Assembly (NCBI GenBank): GCA_049975245.1
Contig: JBNGDB010000009.1
Coordinates: forward strand, 20,553 to 84,552
DNA from: UBA117 sp049975245
GTDB taxonomy: Archaea > Methanobacteriota > Methanobacteria > Methanobacteriales > Methanobacteriaceae
Direction: 5' to 3'
Length of the DNA stretch: 64,000 bases
Positions 38,222 to 48,310 of this stretch are shown in pieces. Position numbers and translations under genes: made by a program. The notes under the pieces are model-generated. The model searched no databases and had not been told where the DNA came from. It was given only the letters and a program-made list of their open reading frames with translations. Numbering within the stretch: position 1 is the first letter of the stretch; every line of letters starts with the position of its first letter.

Positions 38222-39088
38222 ATGGATAAAACGAACGAACATCGTTTTATGAAATATTTAAGGAAAGATAGGCTTCCCCATATATTTTGTGCTGGGTGTG
38301 GGAACGGAATAGTTCTAAACACCTTCTTTAATGGTATGGAGATGGCAGAAGTTAATTTTGACAACATTGTAATGGTTTCAGGAATTGGTTGTTCTTCTAG
38401 AATACCTGGATATGTGAAGTGCGATTCACTTCACACCACACACGGAAGGCCTATATCCTTTGCCACTGGGATTAAATTAGGAAATCCCGAACATGATGTG
38501 GTTGTATTTACCGGTGACGGTGATGCAGCAGCCATAGGAGGTAACCACTTAATTCATGCTGCTAGAAGAAATATAGATCTCACTGTAATCTGTATAAACA
38601 ATAGCATATATGGCATGACCGGTGGTCAGATCAGTCCTACCTCTCCTCACGGAAGTTATGGTAGTACTGCGCCATACGGAGCTCTAGAAAAACCATTTGA
38701 TCTTTCGAAACTGGTTTCAGCGGCAGGAGCCACATATGTTGCCCGTTGGACAACAGTTCATCCCTTACAACTATCAAATGCCATTAAAAAGGGATTAAAG
38801 AATAAAGGATTTTCTTTTATTGAGGTAATATCTCAATGTCCCACATATTATGGTCGGAAAAACCGTATGAGGTCACCAATTGATATGATGAATTGGATGA
38901 AAGAGAATAGTGTGGTCAACCGGAGGGCTCGTAAAATGTCTCCAGAAGAACTTGAGGGAAAAATTATTTTAGGCGAATTTGCTAACAAAAAAGAGCCAGA
39001 ATTCTCGGAAGAACTTTTCAGACTAATGGCAAATAAATGCCCAGAATCTTCACCAACTCTCATAAATTCAGCATACAGGGAGGATTAA
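38222..39088 (+). CDS. korB: 2-oxoglutarate:ferredoxin oxidoreductase beta subunit
   Basis: TPP-binding subunit of 288 residues. FCAGCGNG near 20 provides the active region, and GDGDAAAIGGNH with NNSIYGMTGGQ is the TPP/Mg2+ site. HPLQLSNAIKKGL and SQCPTYYGRKN are also typical of KorB. The ATG at 38222 has AAAGGAGTG upstream; a GTG nine bases earlier is less likely. Confidence 0.96.
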   Translation: MDKTNEHRFMKYLRKDRLPHIFCAGCGNGIVLNTFFNGMEMAEVNFDNIVMVSGIGCSSRIPGYVKCDSLHTTHGRPISFATGIKLGNPEHDVVVFTGDGDAAAIGGNHLIHAARRNIDLTVICINNSIYGMTGGQISPTSPHGSYGSTAPYGALEKPFDLSKLVSAAGATYVARWTTVHPLQLSNAIKKGLKNKGFSFIEVISQCPTYYGRKNRMRSPIDMMNWMKENSVVNRRARKMSPEELEGKIILGEFANKKEPEFSEELFRLMANKCPESSPTLINSAYRED

Positions 39089-39089
39089 A

Positions 39090-39650
39090 TTGAGAAAAGA
39101 GATCAGAATAGCAGGTTTTGGTGGTCAGGGGATAATTTTAGCAGGTATTGTAATAGGTAAAGCTGCTGCACTTTTTGATAATATATATGCTGTACAAACA
39201 CAATCATACGGTCCAGAAGCAAGAGGAGGAGCTTCAAGAACTGAAGTAGTTATTAGTGACCAAAAAATAGACTATCCTAAGGTACAAAAAGCAGATATCT
39301 TTGTGGCAATGTCTCATCAAGCATTAATGGCCTATTTGGATGATCTAAAAGACGGCGGAACTCTGATTGTTGATCCTGACATGATTATAGAAGAAGAATT
39401 TATGTCCTATGTAACGGAACATAATATTAAATATTATAAAGCACCGGTTACTAAAACCGCTGAAGTTGAAATTGGGCTTAAGATTGTAGCTAACATTGTA
39501 ATGATAGGAGCAATTACCCGTTTTACCGATGTTATATCAAAAGAAGCTGCAGAAAAAGCTATTAGGGCTAGTGTACCTAAAGGTACTGAGGACAAAAATA
39601 TAGCTGCTTTTGAAGCTGGTTTAGCCTTAGCTGAAGAGGAATTAAAATGA
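39090..39650 (+). CDS. korC: 2-oxoglutarate:ferredoxin oxidoreductase gamma subunit
   Basis: A 186-residue gamma subunit. The glycine-rich start RIAGFGGQGIILAG, then QTQSYGPEARGGASRTEVVIS, is the conserved gamma-family signature. The start is TTG at 39090, one base after the korB stop, with AGGGAGG just upstream. It overlaps sucC by 4 bp (ATGA). Confidence 0.95.
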   Translation: MRKEIRIAGFGGQGIILAGIVIGKAAALFDNIYAVQTQSYGPEARGGASRTEVVISDQKIDYPKVQKADIFVAMSHQALMAYLDDLKDGGTLIVDPDMIIEEEFMSYVTEHNIKYYKAPVTKTAEVEIGLKIVANIVMIGAITRFTDVISKEAAEKAIRASVPKGTEDKNIAAFEAGLALAEEELK

Positions 39651-40744
39651 AACTATATGAATATAGTGCTAAAAATATTTTTAAACAAGCAGGAATTCCC
39701 ATACCTGAATCAGACGTGGCTGAGAATGCAGAAAATGCTATGGAAATTTCCGAACGAATTAATAAACCAGTGGCAATTAAATCACAAATTCTCATGGGAG
39801 GAAGAGGAAAAGCAGGCGGTATTAAGTTTGCGGATAGTCCGCTTGAATCTTATAATATTTCACAAGAGCTTTTAGGCTCCCAGATCAGGGGTGAAACCGT
39901 TAAAAAATTATTAATCGAAGAAAAACTCCCAATTGAAAAAGAGTTTTACCTAAGTATCGCCATTGATAGGAGCAACAAAAAGCCTTTAATAATGGCCAGT
40001 ATAGAGGGCGGGGTTGAAATAGAAGAACTGGCTAAAACCAACCCTGAAAAAATAATAAAAATTCACATTAATCCTCTCGAAGAATTTTTACCATTCCAAG
40101 CTAGGGAAATAGCCCGGAAAATGGGAGTTGAATCAAATTTAATACCGGGAATAGGTTCTATTATCTGGAAACTATATAATGTGTTTAAAAATAATGATGC
40201 AAATCTGGCTGAAATTAATCCTTTGGTACTAACCAAAAATGGTTTAATAGCCGCAGATGCTAAATTGGAGATAGATGATGACTCACTGTTTCGTCATAAA
40301 CATTTAATGCAAAAGGAAGAATATCAAAAAGAAGAATTTGCATATGTTCAACTAGAAGGTGAAATAGCAGTTATAGGAAATGGTGCCGGGCTTACTCTTA
40401 CGGGAATGGACATGATAGATTTGTATGGTGGAAAACCTGCCACATTTTTGGATATTGGTGGTGGAGCCTCATCAGAAAATATAGAAAAAGCTATTAATTT
40501 GGTTTTAGAATACCCTAAAGTTAAAGTAATATTTCTAAATGTGTTAGGCGGTATTACCAGGGCAGATGACGTAGCAAGTGGGGTTATTAATGTTTTAAAT
40601 AATGCCAAGAGACAAGTTCCAATGGTAATACGATTAACCGGTACTAATGAAGAAGAAGGTCAAAAACTTCTAAATGATGCTGGAATTTCATTTGAAACAT
40701 CTATGGAAGCAGCAGCGAAAAAAGCTGTGGAATTACTTAATTAA
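39647..40744 (+). CDS. sucC: Succinate-CoA ligase, beta subunit
   Basis: Makes succinyl-CoA from succinate, CoA and ATP with SucD. The 365 residues begin with the ATP-grasp fold (KLYEYSAKNIFKQAGIP), include KSQILMGGRGKAGG and AEINPLVLT, and end with the CoA-ligase half (GNGAGLTLTGMD, DIGGGASSE, FLNVLGGITR). The alpha-subunit gene is not in this window. The 4-bp overlap with korC makes succinyl-CoA formation directly coupled to its reductive carboxylation. Confidence 0.95.
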   Translation: MKLYEYSAKNIFKQAGIPIPESDVAENAENAMEISERINKPVAIKSQILMGGRGKAGGIKFADSPLESYNISQELLGSQIRGETVKKLLIEEKLPIEKEFYLSIAIDRSNKKPLIMASIEGGVEIEELAKTNPEKIIKIHINPLEEFLPFQAREIARKMGVESNLIPGIGSIIWKLYNVFKNNDANLAEINPLVLTKNGLIAADAKLEIDDDSLFRHKHLMQKEEYQKEEFAYVQLEGEIAVIGNGAGLTLTGMDMIDLYGGKPATFLDIGGGASSENIEKAINLVLEYPKVKVIFLNVLGGITRADDVASGVINVLNNAKRQVPMVIRLTGTNEEEGQKLLNDAGISFETSMEAAAKKAVELLN

Positions 40745-40806
40745 TTTTTTTATTTTTAAAAGAGATAATTATATATATTAATATTTTATTTTTTAAAAGA
40801 TTTATA

Positions 40807-41889
40807 TTAAAGTTTTCTTTTTATGGTAACTGTGTGAGCCATTACCAGTGCTGAGAGAACAATGTATGCCAACATTGCAGATCCATTAATAGAACGGGTG
40901 AATAAGAAAAGTCCAATAATAGTTTGAGCAATAAATGCTGATAAAGCCCCGATTAATAAGGCTTCTCGCCCTAAATATCTCCTGCTTCCTTCTTTTCTTT
41001 TGCTTCTATATCTTTTAAGTATTATGAATCCCGAACATATCACTAGCAAACTCCAACCTAATATGAAAAACAGGCCAGCGTAACCGAAATCAAAAGCAAT
41101 GCCAAATATTCCTGGTAGCATATAATCTATATAATCCTTTTTAATCACTAAAACTCCGTAAAAAAGAGGATAAGGCAAACTAAAATAATGTATAAAACTT
41201 AGTGGTAAAGAGATGTAACCATCTGATCCGCCCAGACATTCAGCTGCCCAGTGACAAGACCCCTTTACATGACCCCATAATGTGGTGTTTTCTATAACCA
41301 TTTTTAGACTGGGGGTGGAATATTGTTCTATTCTAGATATCCTCAATAGAGGACTTAAAACCGCTTTATCAAGTATTCGGGATAAAAGTTCCATAACACC
41401 AAAAGCGGCCACTCCGGCAATCACCCAAGTCACAATGGATCTTGGAGAGACTTTGGTACTTCGCTGAAAACTCTTAGACATAATAATATACCCTACAGCC
41501 CAACCTAAAAACCATAAAAGGAGGAAGGATCTGTGCATTATTCCTCCGGCTATAGCAATTACAAAAAATAGTATTAATGATAAGGCTTTGATGGAGGATG
41601 ATCTAATTCCAACTTCTGTCAATAGATTTGCAGCTGCAGTTACAGTTACCCATGAAAAAACTGCAAATGAACCAAAAGGATGGGTAAACTCGTGATGCGA
41701 CAAAAATGGCAGTAGCAGGAAGGATGCATCTAATCCAAAAAGTAATGCAATGGCTATGGTTAGGATAAGTCCTATAAATAGAACCATGCTTAAAGGAATT
41801 GCAATTACATTGAATAGTAATAGTATCCCCACATGGATTATTATGGCCACTTCAATTATGAATTGTAAATGATTTTCAGCTAGAAACAT
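40807..41889 (-). CDS. Polytopic membrane protein of unknown function
   Basis: I do not recognise this protein. It has 360 residues and about nine to ten hydrophobic helices over almost its whole length. Between the helices are a few polar loops, notably HHEFTHPFGSF near 65-75 and a Cys/Trp-rich loop HVKGSCHWAAECLGGSDGY near 208-226 with two cysteines. There is a basic loop KRYRSKRKEGSRR near 300. It stands alone, with the DUF1002 gene 316 bp upstream on the same strand. A transport or glycan-handling role is possible but there is no evidence. Confidence 0.65.
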   Translation of the reverse strand: MFLAENHLQFIIEVAIIIHVGILLLFNVIAIPLSMVLFIGLILTIAIALLFGLDASFLLLPFLSHHEFTHPFGSFAVFSWVTVTAAANLLTEVGIRSSSIKALSLILFFVIAIAGGIMHRSFLLLWFLGWAVGYIIMSKSFQRSTKVSPRSIVTWVIAGVAAFGVMELLSRILDKAVLSPLLRISRIEQYSTPSLKMVIENTTLWGHVKGSCHWAAECLGGSDGYISLPLSFIHYFSLPYPLFYGVLVIKKDYIDYMLPGIFGIAFDFGYAGLFFILGWSLLVICSGFIILKRYRSKRKEGSRRYLGREALLIGALSAFIAQTIIGLFLFTRSINGSAMLAYIVLSALVMAHTVTIKRKL

Positions 41890-42205
41890 AATAACTCTGC
41901 CAGAACATATTTTAATTATACTTTTCTATATACTTAGATCATCACTCTTAAATAAATCTATGGGATATGAAATCAAAGAAAAGTTAAAAAACTATGAAAT
42001 TAAATATAAGTGAATATTTATAAAGTTATAGATTTATAATATATCTAAATTTATCCAATCATATGATGATTCTTATTTTTTTATTAATATGGTATTTAGA
42101 TACATATAATAGATTTGATTCTATTATGTGGAATATTAATTTTAATGAATAATTTCAATTAAAAAAAGATGGTGATAATTATATTATCCCCACTAAATTT
42201 AATAA
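41890..42205. other. AT-rich intergenic region, no gene seen
   Basis: About 316 bp between two minus-strand genes. It has only short, broken frames. TATA-like stretches occur near 41920-41930 for the membrane protein gene. I find no convincing hairpin, repeat or RNA gene. Confidence 0.5.
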
Positions 42206-43075
42206 TTAGTTTCCACCAGTTATTAAATTACTTATATAATCAAAAGCCCATCTTAAATAGTCCATTATTTGATCAAGTATGTTTTGGGAACCTGAAACTT
42301 GTTGAGTAACATCTTGTAGTTTTTCTTTGAAATCTGTAAGATTACCTTGTGCTTTTTGAGTGTTGGCAATAGCATCAGCAATTTGCTGGGCTTGGGCATC
42401 GGTCAGGTTTATGTTCATATTATTTGCTATGTTTATTACAATTACTTTTATTTGAACTGGATCCTGAAGATTTTGATTTTCAACCTCAGTTTTAACTTTT
42501 TCAAATAAATCAGCTATTTTATCAGGATTTTGTCCTGTTTGATTAACCAGTTGAGTTTCAAGATATAACTCTTCAGTTGCTGCTTTTTTAGCGTCCTCAG
42601 GAATAGGTTCACCCACTGCAACCTCATAAGATTTTAATACACCTGCTAAAGCAGATTCACCAGATGCAGGTACTGGCGAAGTTACAACAACATATCCATT
42701 TTCAATTCCAGTAGATTTCAAAGCATTAGCATACATTTTAGGAGTTACCACTGAAATTTTACTTTTATCCACCACAATTTTAATACCCTGATCATAACTC
42801 AGATCCACCAAAGCACAGGAAACAATTTTATCAGGAGTATAAGTTAATCCAGTTATGCTTTTAGATATTGAATTAACCTCAGAAGCTGTTATAATTTTAA
42901 TATTAGCTTCATTTAAATTTTTATCAGTTTGAGATTTAAAATAATTAATAACTGAATTTTTCCATTGTGAATTAGCATTAGTTGCTTCTCCATAGGTTAT
43001 GGCAAAACCTGAAACAGCATATATGGGAGCAACAAGTGTTAATATTATTAATAATACCACTATCCACTTTTTCAT
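42206..43075 (-). CDS. Exported DUF1002-family protein
   Basis: A 289-residue secreted protein of DUF1002. It starts MKKWIVVLLIILTLVAPIYAVSG, a signal peptide. The body includes the family pattern ITYGEATN, KIITASEVNSISKSITGLTY, and DLSYDQGIKIVVDKSKISVVTPKMYANAL. The C-terminal 100 residues are helical and Gln-rich, with a final hydrophobic-like WAFDYISNLITGGN. The ATG at 43075 is preceded by GGTGAT; the GTG at 43084 is part of that motif. The function of the family is unknown. Confidence 0.82.
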   Translation of the reverse strand: MKKWIVVLLIILTLVAPIYAVSGFAITYGEATNANSQWKNSVINYFKSQTDKNLNEANIKIITASEVNSISKSITGLTYTPDKIVSCALVDLSYDQGIKIVVDKSKISVVTPKMYANALKSTGIENGYVVVTSPVPASGESALAGVLKSYEVAVGEPIPEDAKKAATEELYLETQLVNQTGQNPDKIADLFEKVKTEVENQNLQDPVQIKVIVINIANNMNINLTDAQAQQIADAIANTQKAQGNLTDFKEKLQDVTQQVSGSQNILDQIMDYLRWAFDYISNLITGGN

Positions 43076-43365
43076 ATTTATCACCAGAGATCATTTAACT
43101 TTATAATTTAAATATTTTTACACCTCAAAAATCATTATTCCATTCATCAGCTTTAAAATATAGATTTAAGAGTTAATAATTTAATTTAGAATAAAAAAGA
43201 ATAAGAATAAAAAAGAAAATTTAATATATTTAATCTAAAAATTTAAAATTCGGTAAAAACCCCACTATCAAAAATTGTTCTAATCCCAATTTTTATTTAG
43301 AATTCTTACTGAATTTTTTATATTATCCTTGTTAAAAAATTTATTTATATTATTGAATTTTTAAA

Positions 43366-43905
43366 CTAATCCTTGATTAAATAAAGTAATTTATCTTTAA
43401 TACAATAGTATAAAGGGGCTACAGTAATTTTAGGATATTTAATCCTTAACCTATTAGCTTCATTAACCACAAAAGCTACTTCATTAGTTATTTCGAATAA
43501 AGGTGCATTTTTATTAAAATAATTCTCAGCTCTTTCCTCATTCCAACCGGCATTTTGAACCATACCTTTAATAAATTCGTCTTTTTTTGTAGATAAATTA
43601 ACCATACCACAATCATCATGAGCTATTAGAGCTACTGCATTAACTCCGCCCATAGATACTGCGTAAGCCAAATTAAATTCATTATTTTGAATATTTGCTC
43701 CGCCAGACCTCATTATATATGCAAAATTAGGTGGTATGCGTATATTTTTACGATAATCCATGCACATTGCCAATAAAATATCTGGAGTTTCATGATCTAA
43801 AAAAGGTTTTTTAAGATTGTGATACTCTAAAAGCAGTCCAATAGGGGTAGCTGCATATTCCTCAAATATATCGTTTCTTTTTGATACTTTTATTAAATTA
43901 TTCAT
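43366..43905 (-). CDS. cab: Beta-class carbonic anhydrase
   Basis: Zinc enzyme interconverting CO2 and bicarbonate. The 179 residues contain the zinc ligands Cys48 (AMCMDYRKN, with the Asp50/Arg52 dyad), and His96 and Cys99 in AHDDCGM, the spacing of the archaeal Cab clade. Unusually the N-terminal 40 residues are longer than in the compact archaeal enzyme. CO2 hydration is important in a hydrogenotrophic methanogen. Confidence 0.88.
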   Translation of the reverse strand: MNNLIKVSKRNDIFEEYAATPIGLLLEYHNLKKPFLDHETPDILLAMCMDYRKNIRIPPNFAYIMRSGGANIQNNEFNLAYAVSMGGVNAVALIAHDDCGMVNLSTKKDEFIKGMVQNAGWNEERAENYFNKNAPLFEITNEVAFVVNEANRLRIKYPKITVAPLYYCIKDKLLYLIKD

Positions 43906-44035
43906 AGTAAATCACTTGATTAATTGTAAAGTATAAAAATTTAATCATAATACGGAATTAGGGCAATTTCTATTAGTAATATGTTATTTTGAATGTTATT
44001 TTATTAATATTATTATGATATTTTGTTATTTTTAT

Positions 44036-44956
44036 TTATTCTTTGGATAGAAGCACTACCCTGCTATCTTCTGAGTTATTAATTATTTCATATCCCGATT
44101 TTTGTGATATTGTATTGGAAAATTCCATAATCTTTCTAAAAGAAGGCATATTGTTTAAATCCAGTCTTTTTCGGGAGTATCCTACATACATATAGGCTTT
44201 AATCTCTACGAAATCCGGACTGCTGTCCTTTATAATTTTAGCATATTCATCGCTATTCTGCATATTATAATTTTCTACACATGTCATTCTAATAACAGTT
44301 CTTGAATCAAAGTTTGAAAGTAATTTTAGAGATTCATTAAGATTTTTCCATAAATTATCAGTTTGAGGCTGACATAATTGATTATATATCTTCTTATTAG
44401 GCGCATCAAGAGATATGTATAGTTGAGTAGGTTCATTTTCTAAATTCTCAAGTTTAGATGGCATTAATCCATTGGTTACCAGGAAAGTGGTGAAGTTTCG
44501 TTTTCGAAACTCCATGATAAGATCATCGATCTCCGGATATAAAACTGGTTCACCAGCTAAGGATATGGCGGCGTTGTTAGGATTTTGTGCCTCTTTAATT
44601 TTTTTTTGGTTTGAATTTTCATTTCCAAAAAAACCGCATAATAAATTTCTTTGAGCTTCAATACAACCATCAATAATATCTTTTGGTTCGTCGTATTCAC
44701 CGGTCCATTTAGTACTAGTAACTGAATGATCCCTCCAACAAAAAAGACATTTCTGTTGACAGAAAGGTATGCTCGGTGACATTTGTAGGCAACGGTGACT
44801 TTCAATTCCGTAGAATTTCTCTTTATAACAAACTCCCTCATCTAAAATACTTTTTTTAGTCCAGTGACACACCTTGGCTGCTGAATGTTTATTAGATCCC
44901 ACAAATCTATAACCCATCTTTTCTAATTTTTCTAATTTCTCCTGTGAAAGCATCAT
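44036..44956 (-). CDS. taw1: tRNA 4-demethylwyosine synthase (Taw1)
   Basis: Radical SAM enzyme that forms the tricyclic base of wyosine at G37 of tRNA-Phe from N1-methylguanosine and pyruvate. The 306 residues show the radical-SAM triad C66-x3-C70-x2-C73 (CQQKCLFCW) and the second cluster cysteines C30, C43 and C56. SLAGEPVLYPEI and FLVTNG are TYW1/Taw1 signatures. The length is close to other archaeal Taw1. The first of two adjacent ATGs is used. Confidence 0.93.
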   Translation of the reverse strand: MMLSQEKLEKLEKMGYRFVGSNKHSAAKVCHWTKKSILDEGVCYKEKFYGIESHRCLQMSPSIPFCQQKCLFCWRDHSVTSTKWTGEYDEPKDIIDGCIEAQRNLLCGFFGNENSNQKKIKEAQNPNNAAISLAGEPVLYPEIDDLIMEFRKRNFTTFLVTNGLMPSKLENLENEPTQLYISLDAPNKKIYNQLCQPQTDNLWKNLNESLKLLSNFDSRTVIRMTCVENYNMQNSDEYAKIIKDSSPDFVEIKAYMYVGYSRKRLDLNNMPSFRKIMEFSNTISQKSGYEIINNSEDSRVVLLSKE

Positions 44957-45277
44957 TTTATCATCATCTATTTAATAATTTAATATTAAAAAAATTAGGT
45001 ACACATATTTCCAAATATGGTATTAATCTAAATTTATTCTAATTGTAAATTTAATTTATTAATTTTTAATTTTAACTATTTTTTAAAGATCTTCATATAT
45101 ATAATAGTTAAATTGATTATTTTTGTCACCATATAAATTATGAAGAAATATGAAATAATAAATAGAATTAATCTGATGAGTAATAAACAATGATAAAATG
45201 ACTCGATAATTAATTAAATACAATATTTATATAAAGAAATATTATAACATACATCATACTTTTTTTGGAGGAAAAGC
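44957..45277. promoter_or_regulatory. Divergent promoter region of taw1 and tpiA
   Basis: AT-rich gap of 321 bp. For tpiA, a TATA box TTTATATAAAG at 45226-45236 and the Shine-Dalgarno GGAGG at 45267-45271 are well placed. The taw1 side has several TATA-like AATATTAAA stretches but nothing clear. Confidence 0.65.
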
Positions 45278-45958
45278 ATGAAAACCATCACTAAAACACC
45301 AGTTGTAATTTTGAACTTTAAAACATATTTAGAATCTACAGGTAAGAACGCTCTAAATCTGGCTAAAATTTGTGAAAAAGTAGCGATTGAAACAGGTTTT
45401 AATATTGCTGTTTCAGTTCAAGCACCAGATATATTTAGGATTTCCCAGGAAGTAAAAATACCTGTTTTAGCCCAACATACTGATGCCATTGAAGTAGGTG
45501 GGCATACTGGTAGTAATTTAGCAGAATGTATTCAGGAAGCAGGAGCTTCTGGAACACTTATAAACCACTCTGAAAAAAGACTTAAACTATTTGAAATTGA
45601 TGAAATCATTAAAAAAATGTCTTCACTTAAAATGAATAGTGTGGTATGCACCAATAACATTGATACAAGCGCAGCAGCGGCAACTCTTAATCCTGATTTT
45701 GTTGCAGTTGAACCTCCGGAGCTGATAGGCTCAGGAATACCAGTTTCCAAAGCTGAACCAGAGATAGTTGAAGGTACAGTAGAAGTTATACATAATATAA
45801 ACCCTCAAGTTAAGGTTTTATGTGGTGCAGGTATTTCTACAGGAGAAGATATGAAAGCAGCTATGGATTTAGGTTCTGAAGGTGTTCTTCTTGCATCGGG
45901 AATTATTCTCGCCAAGGATCCCGAAGCTGCATTACTGGATCTGGTAAGTAAAGTTTAA
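45278..45958 (+). CDS. tpiA: Triosephosphate isomerase, archaeal type
   Basis: Interconverts dihydroxyacetone phosphate and glyceraldehyde 3-phosphate. At 226 residues it has the short archaeal form. Catalytic residues are visible: Lys in NFKTYLE (near 14), His in LINHSEKR (near 95) and Glu in VEPPELIG (near 145), plus the phosphate loop GAGISTG and VLLASG at the end. It is followed by pgk 33 bp later on the same strand. Confidence 0.96.
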   Translation: MKTITKTPVVILNFKTYLESTGKNALNLAKICEKVAIETGFNIAVSVQAPDIFRISQEVKIPVLAQHTDAIEVGGHTGSNLAECIQEAGASGTLINHSEKRLKLFEIDEIIKKMSSLKMNSVVCTNNIDTSAAAATLNPDFVAVEPPELIGSGIPVSKAEPEIVEGTVEVIHNINPQVKVLCGAGISTGEDMKAAMDLGSEGVLLASGIILAKDPEAALLDLVSKV

Positions 45959-45991
45959 TTAAATTAACCATCCCTAATTTGGAGGATCATA

Positions 45992-47236
45992 ATGGCTTTA
46001 AAATTTTTATCCATTGATGACTTTAATCTAGAAGATAAAATTGTCCTTGTGAGAGTTGATATAAACTCACCAGTAGATCCCATAAACGGTAAAATTTTAG
46101 ACAACACACGAATTGAATTACACGCTAAAACAATTAAAGAAATTGCAAGAAAAGGAGCTAAAACAGTAGTTTTAGCTCATCAAAGTCGTCCGGGAAAAAA
46201 AGATTTCACCACCATGGAACAACACGCCCAGGAACTGGAAAAAATTTTGGATATGCAAGTGGATTATGTGGATGACATTTTCGGTAGCAATGCAAGAACT
46301 AAAATATCAAAAATGAAAAAAGGAGATATTTTACTTCTAGAGAATGTAAGGTTTTATTCTGAAGAAGTTCTAAAAAGAGATCCTCCACTTCAAGCAGACA
46401 CACACATGGTGCAAAAATTATCTGATTCAGCTGATTTATTTATTAATGATGCCTTTGCAGCAGCTCACAGATCTCAGCCCTCCCTGGTCGGATTTGCATT
46501 CACTTTACCTTCTGGTGCGGGGCGAATTATGGAAAATGAGCTTAACACTTTATATGGAGCGGTTGAAAATGTTAAAAGGCCTTGTGTTTATGTTTTAGGT
46601 GGTGTTAAAGTAGATGATTCCATAATGGTTATTGAAAATGTATTGAAGAAAGGATCTGCTGATTATATTTTAACCACCGGAGTTGTGGCCAATATTTTCC
46701 TGGCTGCTGCTGGCAAAAAAATTGGTAAATGTAACTATGAATTTATTGAAAGTAAAGGGTATGGAGATTGGATAAAAAAGGCTAAATATTTATTAAAAGA
46801 ATATAAGGATAAAATTAAGATACCTGTAGATGTTGCTGTTTGTAAAGATAATAAGAGAATAGATTTGGCTGTTAAAAAAATACCTAACTACCCTATATAT
46901 GATATTGGGATTGAATCTATAAAGATGTATGCGCAAATTATTAGGGATGCGAAAACGATATTTGCCAACGGTCCCGCGGGTGTTTTTGAAAATGAAGATT
47001 TTAGTTTAGGAACTGAAGACATATTAAACGCCATAGCCTCATCAGATGGTTTCTCCATAATAGGGGGAGGACATTTATCTGCTGCTGTATCACAATTAGG
47101 TATTTCTGGGAGTATTGATCACGTAAGTAGTGGTGGAGGAGCTTGTATAAGTCTTCTTGCTGGTGAAAAGCTTCCTGTGGTAGAAGTACTTAAAGATGTG
47201 GCATCAAAATATGGTGACCGCAAAGTATTTAAATGA
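45992..47236 (+). CDS. pgk: Phosphoglycerate kinase
   Basis: Transfers phosphate between 1,3-bisphosphoglycerate and ADP, used in gluconeogenesis here. The 414 residues contain VLVRVDINSPVDP, LAHQSRPG, LLLENVRFYSEE, INDAFAAAHRSQPS and the C-terminal GGGHLSAAVSQLG and SSGGGACISLLAGE, the hinge and nucleotide-binding parts. GGAGG precedes the ATG. The stop is 20 bp before a tRNA gene, so tRNA-Thr may be processed from a common transcript. Confidence 0.97.
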   Translation: MALKFLSIDDFNLEDKIVLVRVDINSPVDPINGKILDNTRIELHAKTIKEIARKGAKTVVLAHQSRPGKKDFTTMEQHAQELEKILDMQVDYVDDIFGSNARTKISKMKKGDILLLENVRFYSEEVLKRDPPLQADTHMVQKLSDSADLFINDAFAAAHRSQPSLVGFAFTLPSGAGRIMENELNTLYGAVENVKRPCVYVLGGVKVDDSIMVIENVLKKGSADYILTTGVVANIFLAAAGKKIGKCNYEFIESKGYGDWIKKAKYLLKEYKDKIKIPVDVAVCKDNKRIDLAVKKIPNYPIYDIGIESIKMYAQIIRDAKTIFANGPAGVFENEDFSLGTEDILNAIASSDGFSIIGGGHLSAAVSQLGISGSIDHVSSGGGACISLLAGEKLPVVEVLKDVASKYGDRKVFK

Positions 47237-47251
47237 ATAGACCCTAAAATG

Positions 47252-47370
<119 letters not shown>

Positions 47371-47396
47371 ATCCATTAATGTTAATAATATCATCA

Positions 47397-47472
<76 letters not shown>

Positions 47473-47494
47473 ATTTAAGCATTGTTCATCAGAA

Positions 47495-47570
<76 letters not shown>

Positions 47571-47696
47571 CTAAATTTTGATAAAATAAGATATTTAATC
47601 TTAAAATTAGTAAAAACAGATTAAAAATAAAAATGGAAAGATATCTGAAAAGATTAAAAATATATATATATTAAAAGAATCTTAAAGAAATCGTAA

Positions 47697-47817
<121 letters not shown>

Positions 47818-47825
47818 TTTACATG

Positions 47826-47899
<74 letters not shown>

Positions 47900-47927
47900 T
47901 TTCTGATTTTTAACTGGAGGATAAATT

Positions 47928-48161
<234 letters not shown>

Positions 48162-48310
48162 AATTTATTATTAATTATATTTAAAATACTTTATTAAAAT
48201 TTTATTAAATAACATTTTAGTCACAAAAAAGGTTATTAATAAATTATTATTGAATTTAATGCTTAAAACTAATAAATTATTTATAATTGATTATTTTTGG
48301 GAGGAAATCC

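Noticed and set aside
44557..44841. Alternative 94-codon gene inside taw1
   Set aside because: It is the same strand in another frame and destroys the clear radical-SAM cysteine pattern of taw1.
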